Shown piece by piece: positions 22,901 through 31,794 of a stretch of DNA of 64,000 nucleotides. Position 1 is the stretch's first letter. The number at the start of each line of letters is the position of its first letter. Position numbers and translations under genes: made by a program. The stretch comes from Puccinellia tenuiflora. Lineage: Eukaryota; Streptophyta; Magnoliopsida; Poales; Poaceae. The notes under the pieces are model-generated. The model saw only the letters and a program-made list of their open reading frames with translations. It searched no databases and was not told the origin of the DNA. Location of the stretch: assembly GCA_012064385.1 (NCBI GenBank), contig QRDG01000529.1, forward strand, positions 2,053,080 through 2,117,079, in the 5' to 3' direction.

Positions 22901-23983
22901 CTGAAAAAGAGCACTCCCTTCAACTTGAAAAGGATCTGAAGATTCTATCTGCTCAGCTGGAGCAGGTGAAAAAAGAGTCTGAGATTGCCAAAAAGACTGC
23001 ACTGAAAGCTCACAATGAGCTAAAAGCAGTTTATGACACCTGTCGCAAGGGCATTGGAGCCATGTGCCAACATATATTTGGTAAGTTTGTGTCTTTGCTT
23101 ACTCCTTCTTTACTCTTTGCTGAAGTACTTTTCAACTGTTATTGACTGATTTCTTTCTGTAGGGTCTGACTCCTCAAAACTCAAGCTGCCCGTTAGCAAG
23201 CAACTTCATGAGATGCTGGACCACTGTCATGGGCTGCAAGAGGGAGCCCGTGCTGTGGTGAAGTACTTGAATGCTAAAGGCAAGTGCCCCAAAGAGCCTG
23301 AACGTCTGATGGATGAGTTGTCCAGGGCACCAGGGTATATGCGCCTTTGGAAGCAATCCTCCTTGAGGAGAGCCTCCATCAGGATTCTTGCCTTAGCCCA
23401 CAGCTATTACCCAACTGTCTTGGAGCCAGCATTGCTAACCATGGGGAAACCAGAGCAGCATGAAGATGGTACTCCATTCACCCAGGATGACTTCAAGGCT
23501 GAGGAGAAGTTGGTGCGCCCCTATGCTTGTGAGATTGCCAACAAGATGGACCCTGAGGTATGGGTTCATCATTATGACTTGGAAAACAAAAGGGTGGCTC
23601 CAGAGACTCCTGCGATCGTAAACTTTGGCCGTCCCTCACAGGACTCAGCTGGTGCCCCTCCTTCTGCTGCGCCGAGTTCTTCTACCCCGGCGGCTCCTGT
23701 TCTTGGCAACCCAACTGGTGACGAGCCTGTGCTGAAAACTCCTGCTGCGCCCACTCCTTCAAGAGCTATCTCTGGTGACGCCCAACAACAAGAAGAGCTA
23801 GCTAAGCACATGAAGAGTCCCAAAGGTATCGGTTTTCAAACGAAGAAAGTCGCCACCAAGCCTCCTGTGAAGCCGGCTCATGCCTCAGCTACTCAAGTTA
23901 AGGACAAATCTCCAGCCAAGGATTCCTCAGCTCCAGCCAAGAAGTCGACTCCTGTAAAGGATAATTCCCTTGATGATTATTAA
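19963..23983 (+). CDS. Antisense spliced extra gene of Gypsy B (Transposase_28-like protein)
   Basis: Gene on the strand opposite to gag-pol, between integrase and the 3' LTR. Exons from consensus splice sites: 19963-20945, 21027-21658, 21748-22204, 22825-23080, 23163-23983; all introns start GT and end AG. The first exon encodes a conserved fold with ADWGGSTVTAEQLKGYRLAG, PGNLFFRQLLDFYKLRIHDL and NSVLTLSNFVTLCEDY, resembling the 'putative gypsy type transposon' domain (Transposase_28). The middle is acidic and Ser/Thr/Pro-rich. Exon 4 is a coiled coil (LEDQAAASARSAQAEKEHS); exon 5 has a conserved helical part and a Lys/Pro/Ala-rich tail ending at TAA 23983. The natural ATG near 19963 is out of frame by one base with the rest, so this copy may be damaged at its start; an in-frame ATG exists at 19812, upstream of the TATA box. 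The function of this class is unknown. Confidence 0.65.
22447..22697 (+). repeat. About 100-bp tandem repeat inside an intron of the antisense gene
   Basis: The motif GAGTAGCCCCCAAGCGCC followed by AAGTTGTTAACTTGTGACGA begins at about 22445, 22545 and 22648. Two more diverged copies (AGCCCCCAAGCACTGAG) lie at 22260 and 22353. It lies wholly within intron 3 (22205-22824). Confidence 0.75.
22715..22820 (+). repeat. Short minisatellite (TCTGACTTGTAAA-like, about 14-16 bp unit)
   Basis: Seven or so diverged copies of TCTGACTTGT followed by AAAA, CAAT or GAAT run up to the 3' splice site of intron 3. It may influence the branch point or acceptor context. Confidence 0.75.
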
Positions 23984-24526
23984 TCATTGTGTAATGATGT
24001 ACTACTGGTGCTTAAACTTTTTAGCATTCTTAATTTGTGCCAATCGGCTTGTAATGACTTGCTTAACTTACTGTGACATTGATATGTCTTATCTATGCAA
24101 GTCATTGGTTGGTTCTTATAACCCGTCTAATTTTCCACTGATGAATAAGTAGGCCCTGCATGACTTCTCTTACAGTTTGTGCTGACAAGCTCCCAACTTC
24201 TTATGTCCTTAGGATTCATAAGAGCCGGAGACGAGTCATGCATGTAGATTAGCCATATTGCGCAAGCTGCATCTGACTTACCAGCGAGAAAATTAGGAAA
24301 AATTCGGCTACTGAGCTAGGTTCAAAGGTCTAAGCTTGACTTTTTTTCTGAAAAGCAAGCCCCCAAGAACCCTGATGATCAAATATAAAGAATAAAGCGC
24401 ACTCACTGGGTGACTCGACACAAATTCACAGAAGCCGGCTTTATTTCCTTTGATCATAACAATTTGATTACATTGAGGCATGGCTCACTGGGTTCTTTGC
24501 CTTTCAACTCATGAAATTATTACAAT

Positions 24527-24811
24527 TTAAGTATAGTAAGGACGTAACTGAGCTATGTTCCATGGCCTCTTTGCCTCTGCATATGGGTCTAGCGTATGAG
24601 CTGTGTCAGCTCCTTTACTTTCACTTGCCGGCTCTCGTACATCCATTAGATAGTACGACCCATTGTGCAAGTTCTTGCTTATGACAAACGGCCCTTCCCA
24701 TGGTGGGGATAACTTGTGCATCCCTTCCCTGTTTTGGACGAGGCGAAGCACTAAGTTGCCTTCCTGGAAAGTCCGAGTCTTGATTCTGCGTGCATGATAC
24801 CGCCGCAAGTC
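24527..24811 (-). CDS. Gypsy B integrase C-terminal end
   Basis: Last part of the B polyprotein, separated from the rest by insertion C. It encodes LRRYHARRIKTRTFQEGNLV, then PWEGPFVISKNLHNGSYYL and RPWNIAQLRPYYT before a TAA at 24527-24529. This is the GPF/Y-type domain at the end of Gypsy integrases, which binds DNA non-specifically. Removing C and one AAGTC copy would bring this segment into frame with the integrase at 35817, so C inserted into an otherwise continuous coding sequence. Confidence 0.85.
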   Translation of the reverse strand, partial: DLRRYHARRIKTRTFQEGNLVLRLVQNREGMHKLSPPWEGPFVISKNLHNGSYYLMDVREPASESKGADTAHTLDPYAEAKRPWNIAQLRPYYT

Positions 24812-26286
24812 TGTGGCACCCCGATCCGGAGATCGAGTTACCCCATATATCAGTCCCAGGAGCACTGAATATATGACAACTTGATAACAGAACATAACTA
24901 CTTTATTAAGGGGTCGGGAACCGACGATGGATTACAAGGGTCTCATTACAAGGCTGCGCCCTAGCGCACACAACAGTTTGTACATTATTTATCGAACATG
25001 ACTTCATCAGAGGGCGTCAGCGGATTGGCGGAAGCGTGCGACGAAGAGGGCTTAACTCCACAGGGCTCTGCCTGGATACCGGATCTAGTTCTCGTACAAG
25101 GGGTACTCGGCGACGGGGGTAGGAGGATCTGGCCACATGAAAAGCCAGGTGAGTACATGGAATGTACTCGCAAGACATCAATCCACAATCAACCGTAACC
25201 AACGATCCTATATGGCATGGCATGTGCAAGTGCGAGTCCAAGCTTAACGGTTGGACTTAACTTACCTACTTACCTGTGACGAAAACCGTGGCTTATGAGA
25301 ACGGGTCTCATTTCCACACAATAATATTCTCAACACTTAGGTTCTCAAGTTTGACCAACTCTGGTCCAACCCAAGCTCAGCTTTTGACCAACTATGGTCC
25401 ACCTCAAGGCTTAGCTTTGACCAACTATGGTCCACGTTTCTGCTCATTCAGCTTTGGCCAACTCTGACCGCTTGGTGGATTTATTTCTCCGTGTTCGACT
25501 GGACTGACTCTAGTGTGACTGGACCCAACACCGTTCCTTAGGTAGGAACAATACTAGATTCTAGATTTGACACTCTCGAGAGGTTGCAACTTTTATCCAC
25601 ATGTTGGGGTCTAAGCTTGTACAACCGGTACCTGCCGCACAAACCTATTCCCCCGTAGCCGTCCGCTCTACCAAGACACTCCTTGTATAGCTACCGACTT
25701 ACCACTCGGGCTAAGTCTTATGACGAAGTGAATCCGGCACGTCCCCAACTCATGAGCAACGCCTAGCTCCGGAACCTTCACAAGACTAGCCCCGACCACA
25801 ACTATGCAGTATCCGACTAGACTTGCCAAGTGGGTAGCATCAAAAGAGGTTCGATAGGCTACTAAGCTACGGTCTTCCCATTTCAACGACGCATGGTTGT
25901 GCGGGTGTGTTTGGCGAGTGGCACTATAAGACTCAATCTAGTCGACGGAGGTGGTTATCTTTTTAGTCAATTTTATTCTCAACCACAAGACAACAACAAA
26001 TGTTAGTCCACAAGATATACATGAGCATAAAATAACCACATAGCAGTTTAGTAAGGTAAAGTAAGGTCAACCGGGCGAGGACGGAGATGTCTCCGGCCAG
26101 TAGCAGCCACGGGTCGAGTAAGAAATGAAAATGACAAAACCAACCGGGCGAGGACGGAGATGTCTCCGGCCAGTAGCAGCCACGGGTCGAGTAAGAAATG
26201 AAAATGACAAAATCAACCGGGCGAGGACGGAGATATCTCCGGCCAGTTGCAGCCACGGGTTGAGTAAATAAATACGCACACCCCAC
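24812..26286 (-). repeat. Element C left (3') LTR, colinear part
   Basis: Aligns base for base with 31795-33269. Starts TGTGGCACCCCGATCCGG. It includes the GACCAACTATGGTCCAC repeats at 25340-25460 and the 73-bp triple repeat. It stops being colinear at CACACCCCACT. Confidence 0.9.
26069..26262 (+). repeat. Triple tandem repeat, unit about 73 bp, in C LTR
   Basis: Three copies of a unit starting CAACCGGGCGAGGACGGAGA and containing CCGGCCAGTAGCAGCCACGG. The same array is at 33050-33245 in the other LTR, so it predates insertion. Confidence 0.85.
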
Positions 26287-26836
26287 TTTGGGAGATCATA
26301 ACTCTCTCAAAAAAATTCAGAAAAATGTGAATCTTTTTGCAGTAGCTTTGTTTTGAAATTGTCTATCCAATGGCACTGGTTTTGAAATATTTGAAGCTTA
26401 TTTGCTTGGGAAGTTGTTGAGAATCTTTTTAAGGGGTTTTAATGCCTAGTTTTGATTTATTTAATAGATTCCAACCATTTTATCGAAGGAGAAGTTGATC
26501 CAACACCAGAAGGCAAGCCATCAGCCCCCAACCATCCGTTCCCAAGTCATCGATGCCTTATTGACTTGTTTGTTACTTGTTTGCACGATAGTTGCATCCC
26601 ACATGTCTTATTTCATGCCTATTATTTCATATGACCTAATGCTACCTTTACTTTCTGCAATACGATAAACTCATGTTCCGTGAGTTGAGTTCCGGCCGGC
26701 GACTAAATACATGTTGGGCACCGCCCGCGTGGATTGAATCTCGCCTACTTTCAGTCCTATTATTCCAAGTAACTTTACTTTTCTGCAATACGATAAACCC
26801 ATCAAGTGTGGGTCGCCGGCCGGAACTCAACCCACT
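26286..26836. other. Inverted LTR segment at the C/D fusion
   Basis: 26286-26815 is the reverse complement of 33345-33870 in the right LTR: it opens TTTGGGAGATCATAACTC where the right LTR closes GAGTTATGATCTCCCAAA. The inverted piece joins direct-orientation sequence at CACACCCCACT with a 3-base overlap (ACT). At its other end, after AAGTGTGGGT, 21 bases (CGCCGGCCGGAACTCAACCC and one more) appear again in direct orientation and then run straight into Copia D gag at 26837. The CCGGCCGG palindrome at this second junction suggests template switching or microhomology repair. Confidence 0.8.
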
Positions 26837-27077
26837 CGTTAGATGCTAGAGCATCTAGATATAAGTTTTTCTCATCCTCTAAAGTCGTACTTTCGTAGTC
26901 CTTTGGAGGAGAAAAACCTATATCTAAGATCCGCTCAATATCGGGGTCCAAGACCCGTAAGTGACTAAGCATATGAGTTTTCCAAACATTAAAATTTGTG
27001 CCATTAAATCTAAACAAGGAATTGTGCACTAAATCCCTAGACGACATCTTTACTCTCAAGGCGGTAAAGCCAAACAA
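26837..27077 (-). pseudogene. Copia D gag N-terminus, truncated
   Basis: About 75 codons of a Copia gag (DUF4219/UBN2-like): SLFRFNGTNFNVWKTHMLSH then an acidic stretch and EKNLYLDALASNE. After residue about 82 the frame runs into rearranged element C LTR DNA (VEFRPATHT) and stops. Confidence 0.8.
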
Positions 27078-27086
27078 GAGAGACGA

Positions 27087-27099
27087 GGCTCTGATACCA
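27087..27099 (-). other. Primer-binding site of Copia D (tRNA-Met type)
   Basis: GGCTCTGATACCA on the plus strand (TGGTATCAGAGCC on the minus), two bases inside the LTR end at 27102. Confidence 0.85.
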
Positions 27100-27101
27100 A
27101 T

Positions 27102-29584
27102 TGAAAGGTCAACTATGCCCGAGATGTCGCCTAGAGGGGGGGGGGGGGTGAATAGGCGATTAAAACTTTTTCTAATTAGGGGCTTGATAATTGCGGAATA
27201 AAACTATGTGTTTAAATTAACAAGCCAACAACCTAATTACTAGGCTCACCTATGTGCACCAACAACTTATGCTAAGCAATTCAAGCAACAAGGTGATAGC
27301 AAGATAAGAACTTCAAGCACGAAGGCTATCACAATGTAAATTGCATAAGTAGAAGCTTGGGTATAGAAATAACCGAGGCACGTGGAGACGAGGATGTATT
27401 CCCGAGTTCCTCCTTGTTAAGGGAGTATGTCTCGTTGGAGGGGTGTGAGCTCGCCACAAAAGGCCTACTCAAGATGCCACAAAGGCCTCACCCTATTCTC
27501 CGATGAACCTCACCCAAGGGATTGGTTCACCTTCCACTATCGGAATCCTTCGAGGCAGATTCCGGAGCCCTTTACAACTTCTCCTTGGGGCACACACCCA
27601 CAACTCAATTGGGGGCTCCCAAACTCGTGCCGAAGCTTCACAACTCGAAGACTTCGCGGCACCTCCACACCGTCTAGGGTACACAATGCACCCAAGAGGC
27701 AACAAGCTCTTGGGAACACAATGCACCCAAGAGTAACAAGCTTCTCAACCTTCAACTTCACGTATCACCGTGGAGAGAGCAACCCGATGCAACTAATGCA
27801 AGAGGCAAGAACACACGAAGTGGTCAAGTCCTTCACTCTCAAATTCCAACCAAGCAACAAATGCTTTGGGGGGAATAAGAGAGGAAGAACAAAGGGGATG
27901 AGCACAAAGCAACCCCAAAATCTAGATCCACAAGTTTCCCTCACTTAGAGGGGATTTTGATTGGTGGAATGGTAGATCTAGATCTCCTCTCTTGGAACCC
28001 TAAAGATGGGCAAGAATCATTGGAGGGAAGTGGAGGAATCAAGCTCTCAAAGATGTGCAACAATGGAGGAGAGAGAGAGCAAAAGGTTCACCAAGAAGCC
28101 ATTAAACCGTTGAGGAAGAAAACCCATTTAAATAGGAGCCCTGGGAATCTGGCCGTTGGGCACAAAATCCCGCAGGGCCGGTAGTACCGGCCCAAGGGGC
28201 GGTACTACCGCACCAAGCAAAACTGCCCCAACGGCTCACTTCAGAGAAGAAAACCCGCAGGACCGGAAGTACCGCGGTGGGGGCCGGTACTTCCGGTGGG
28301 CCGGTAGTTCCGGACCCACTTCCGGTCCAAAAGTTGGGAGACCCCGAGAAGTCCAGTGCCTGAAAAAATAAGCGAAAGTTCCTCCGGAATTTTCCACCGG
28401 AAGTAGGAGCGGAAGTACCGCTGTGGCCACCGGTACTTCCGGTGGCCCGGTACTACCGGTGCTACTTCCGGTGCAAAAATTCGGGGGAACCCAGGGAGTC
28501 CAGTACCCAGAAAAATAAGCGGCAGTAGGGTCGGAACTGGGCACCGGAAGTACCTAGCGGTAGTACCGGTCCAGGGACCGGTACTTCCGGCCAGCAGAGA
28601 AAAACAGGCAAACCCTAAAACTGAATAACTTTTGCGTGGCAACTCCGAATCGAGTGAATCCAATTTTGTTGGAAAGAGGACGACAAGAGCTACCCTACAA
28701 AAAGTAAAAATATTGAAACCAAGCAATGGAGATTTTGCTAAAAAATGGAAGAGTGAAACCTTCCGCATAGATGAACCGGCAAAATCTCCAAAACCGAAAA
28801 CGCACAAGTTTTTCATCAAGACTCCGTTTTCTATGATCTTGGGCTTGTTTCGAAGATAATCACAAGCCCTACAAGATCATGCATATACACATCATAGTCT
28901 ATCATGTGAGGAGGAAAACATAAGGAGAGAGTTTGACCTCTCATAGAAGAGACAAACTGGTAAAGCCTCCGATATCAAAAACGCAAGGAGATATTCATGA
29001 GATCCGTTTTTGATGAACTAGAGCTTGGTATGGAGATGAACACAAGCTCTAAATTCTCACATGGATAAAAGCCAAATAAGAACCAATAAAGATGATTGCA
29101 TGGATGCAAAGGTTTGAGCTCTCCACGAACGATACGATCACGATACTCGGTCGAGAGCCCCTCTTGATAGTACGGCTATCTATCCTATAACCCGGTCTCT
29201 AACTAAACAACATGAGACCGGTAAAATAGAAACCCTATCAAGATCATACCTTTGCCTTGCGGATAAATCCACTTGAGGTCGAAGAAGAAGATCTTCATCT
29301 CCTCAAGACGAACCACCTTCTTGATCGCGCCTTGCTTGGTGAAGATTCACATGACGCTCCCCCATACACCAAGATGGGGAAAGCACTCCTTCGGCATATC
29401 TTCACTTGGCCTTTCTCTCGATGACGAACACCTTGGCCTTGATCTTCTTCCCTAAACCTTGACTCCAACACATGGAGACAAGCAAGCTAATGGACACCTA
29501 CAAATATAGCTCAATGCAAATATTAGTCCATAGAGATTGTCATTAATTACCAAAACCATGCATGGGATCAACCATGCACTTTCA
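27102..29584 (-). repeat. Copia D LTR (2.5 kb) with CCGG-rich palindromic region
   Basis: Begins TGAAAGGTCAAC then GATGTCGCCTAGAGG and a run of 13-14 G. It shares blocks in order with LTR E (11818). 28170-28590 is packed with CCGGTACTACCGG / CCGGTACTTCCGG-type palindromes, which make open frames on both strands without coding meaning. Confidence 0.8.
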
Positions 29585-30598
29585 CCCCTTCTTGCCACAC
29601 TTAAAGCAGGAATTTTCCCTCTTGCAGTCATCTACGAGTGGACGCTTGTGGTAGAACTCATTGCGGGGGTACCCTTCCTTTCTGGGTGGGGTCCAAGTGG
29701 TTGGAGGTGCAGTGGCCTGGGAGTTGGGTGGCCAGGTACGTGGCTTCTTGCGAGCTTCTTCGGGATGGTGCTTGCGAGACTCAAACTTGTTCTTGTGGGA
29801 ATCATAGATGGTGCGGTGTTCCTTCTCTGAAATCAGTGCGGTGTTTACCATGGCTTGAAAATCTGGAAACTGTAGGACGCTGAGCTGGGTCTTGATGGCC
29901 TGGTGCATTCCATGGAGAAATCTGTCCTTCTTCTTCTCATCTGTGTTGACATCATCCGGGGCATAACGGGCAAGATCGTTGAACTTGGTCAGGTACTCAC
30001 TTACAGTTGAGTTGCCCTGAGTGAGTGCTAGGAGTTCCTGCTGCTTCATCTTCATGAGGCTTGAGGGTATGTAGGCTTTACGGAAGATCTCCTGGAATTC
30101 AGTCCAGGTGATAGTGGTTCTATTTCCTCTCATATCTTTCTGATTGTCCCACCACACATCGGCTGGTCCTTCAAGATAGTGAGTGACGAAAGGTACCTTG
30201 TCTTGATCATCAATGCGAGCGATCTCTAACTTCTTTTCCATGGTACGGAGCCAATCATCTGCTTCGAGAGGGTTGGTGGCCTGCGAGAACTGAGGTGGCC
30301 GAGTGCGCTGGAAGTCTTGCAGCTTGGAGCGGGTCGGGCGAGGGGCGTCCTGTGCTTGCATGTAGGTGCCAAATTCTCTCATAATTTGAGTCATGTACAG
30401 CTGGTGGCGTTCATCCATCATCAACAATAGCTGGCTTGGAGTTGGTTCCTGTGGGGTTGGCGGCTGTGGGGGCATTGGGTCCATGCCGGCTTGTCGGGCT
30501 GAACGGCGGATTGGGGTTCCTTGGCTGCCACTTGTACCTGTGTTGGGCCTCATCCTGGTTGGTTGAAGGTGGGGTTGACGGGTGCCATGAGCTTCCAT
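29585..30598 (-). pseudogene. Element C gag, 3' truncated at the zinc knuckle
   Basis: Chromovirus-type gag starting at MEAHGTRQPHLQPTR (about 30598). It has a Pro-rich N-terminus, then the retrotransposon gag domain with RPPQFSQATNPLEADDWLR near residue 95, DQDKVPFVTHYLEGPADVWW near 125 and SSLMKMKQQELLALTQGN near 165, followed by a basic region. It ends within the CCHC knuckle at SCFKCGKKG, exactly where Copia D is inserted (29584/29585). Protease and pol that should follow are absent. Confidence 0.85.
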
Positions 30599-30976
30599 AA
30601 GGGGAGAGAGAAATGCAACACCCAAGAAGATCCAAATAAAAGCAAGAGATAAAACCAAGGCGTTTTTATACAATGGAGAGTTGGGTTACATGACACATGG
30701 TACATAATATTATACGAGTAACAAGCCATTACTCCTACATTATTCACGTGCACGTCGGACTACGCGATCGTCGACTACGATACACAACTAGGATGCAAGC
30801 GTTATATTCAAAAAAAACTAGGATGCAAGCGCTAATGCTCTTGAGGCTAGCGTCTAGAGCTACATCTCGAGGGAAGTAGCAGGTGCGATGATGTCAATGC
30901 CGTTGATGTTCCTTCCCAGCGTTCTGGAGGCGTACGAGGGGAAGGGTGTGCCGATGTCGACGCGGAGACACTGGGC

Positions 30977-31657
30977 CTAAGGTTCCTGAGTGTATCCAGT
31001 GAAGAAGCAAGGAGAGGCGCTAGAACTACGGGACGTGGTGGCTCGAGCGGGAGTGGAGGCGAGTCTTCCTCTAAGCTGGTTAAGGGTAAGAGGAAGGTGA
31101 GCTGGGTATGGAGGGTTCTGACGAGAAGGGCTAGGTCCTGGTGCTCTCCCTACCTCGGCGGCAGTCATGCCATTGTGAAGCCTAGGTAGCTGAAGAAGCG
31201 TGTCATGTAGATACTGGTGGAGGTGGGAGGTGTACTGGAGTAGGGTGGTGAGTTCTGGAGAGGGATTCCATGGGCTAGGAAAGCGGATATCCCCATTGCT
31301 CAAATCCAACCTCGGGAGGTGTGCATAGCGGGTGCACTCCTTCATGCGGGGGTCGTGGGTGCGGAGGAGGATGATGACATCTGCGGCGACTTCCTGGATG
31401 GCTTGGGTCTCCTGGTGGTGGATGTCGGAGGAGAGGGAGTAAGTGTGCCCACGGCCCACGGGCGAGGCGCACAAGTAGACGGTGGCGATAAACTCCGAGT
31501 GGGTCCCATCAGAATGGGAGGCGAGTACGCGGTATGTCGGGGGCGGAGAGGTTGGGTAGAGGTGTGCCCAAATCTCACGGAGGAATTGCGGCATGCCGGG
31601 AACGTTCAAGGCGGGGGTTTCTACGGGTAGCTCGAACGTCATCTGTACCAAGGACAA
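30977..31657 (-). CDS. Extra ORF of element C between primer site and gag, function unknown
   Basis: Open frame of 226 codons on the coding strand of element C, starting 120 bases inside the primer-binding site and ending about 380 bases before gag. The N-terminal two thirds look like a folded domain: FLREIWAHLYPTSPPPTYRV, then SEFIATVYLCASPVGRGHTY, a helical stretch QAIQEVAADVIILL, and a segment around HLPRLDLSNGDIRFP. The C-terminus is Pro/Ser/Arg-rich and ends TGYTQEP. No retroviral enzyme, zinc finger or signal peptide is visible. The extended open frame and plausible hydrophobic pattern argue for coding selection, but I cannot assign a family. I recall similar leader ORFs in related grass elements; this is memory, not a search. 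Confidence 0.6.
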   Translation of the reverse strand: MSLVQMTFELPVETPALNVPGMPQFLREIWAHLYPTSPPPTYRVLASHSDGTHSEFIATVYLCASPVGRGHTYSLSSDIHHQETQAIQEVAADVIILLRTHDPRMKECTRYAHLPRLDLSNGDIRFPSPWNPSPELTTLLQYTSHLHQYLHDTLLQLPRLHNGMTAAEVGRAPGPSPSRQNPPYPAHLPLTLNQLRGRLASTPARATTSRSSSASPCFFTGYTQEP

Positions 31658-31776
31658 AAGAGGTGAGTTGCATGGTTAAAATAAACACAAACAGATAGAG
31701 AAACAATCAAAGCAAACAAAGCAACGTTCGCTATCTAAGGTTTTCCGTTGGAACTAGGGTATCCTACGGGCAGTTA

Positions 31777-31789
31777 GGCTCTGATACCA
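31777..31789 (-). other. Primer-binding site of element C (tRNA-Met type)
   Basis: GGCTCTGATACCA on the plus strand, five bases inside the LTR edge at 31795. Confidence 0.85.
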
Positions 31790-31794
31790 AGCTC

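Larger units (their letters stand above)
26837..29584 (-). mobile_element. Copia retrotransposon D, 5' LTR and gag start only
   Basis: Minus-strand element inside C gag. Its 5' LTR is 27102-29584 (read minus: TGAAAGTGCATGG ... CCTTTCA), then a Met-tRNA primer site (27099-27087) and gag beginning at about 27077. It ends at 26837 where rearranged C LTR sequence starts; the rest of D and its 3' LTR are deleted. The flank on the LTR side is CCCCT (29585-29589); the matching duplication is lost with the deletion. Confidence 0.82.

Noticed and set aside
26069..26262. CRISPR-like regular repeat (three 73-bp units)
   Set aside because: Units are contiguous without spacers and lie inside a plant LTR.
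28241..28819. 192-codon minus-strand open frame in Copia D LTR
   Set aside because: Generated by CCGG palindromic repeats; not a domain.
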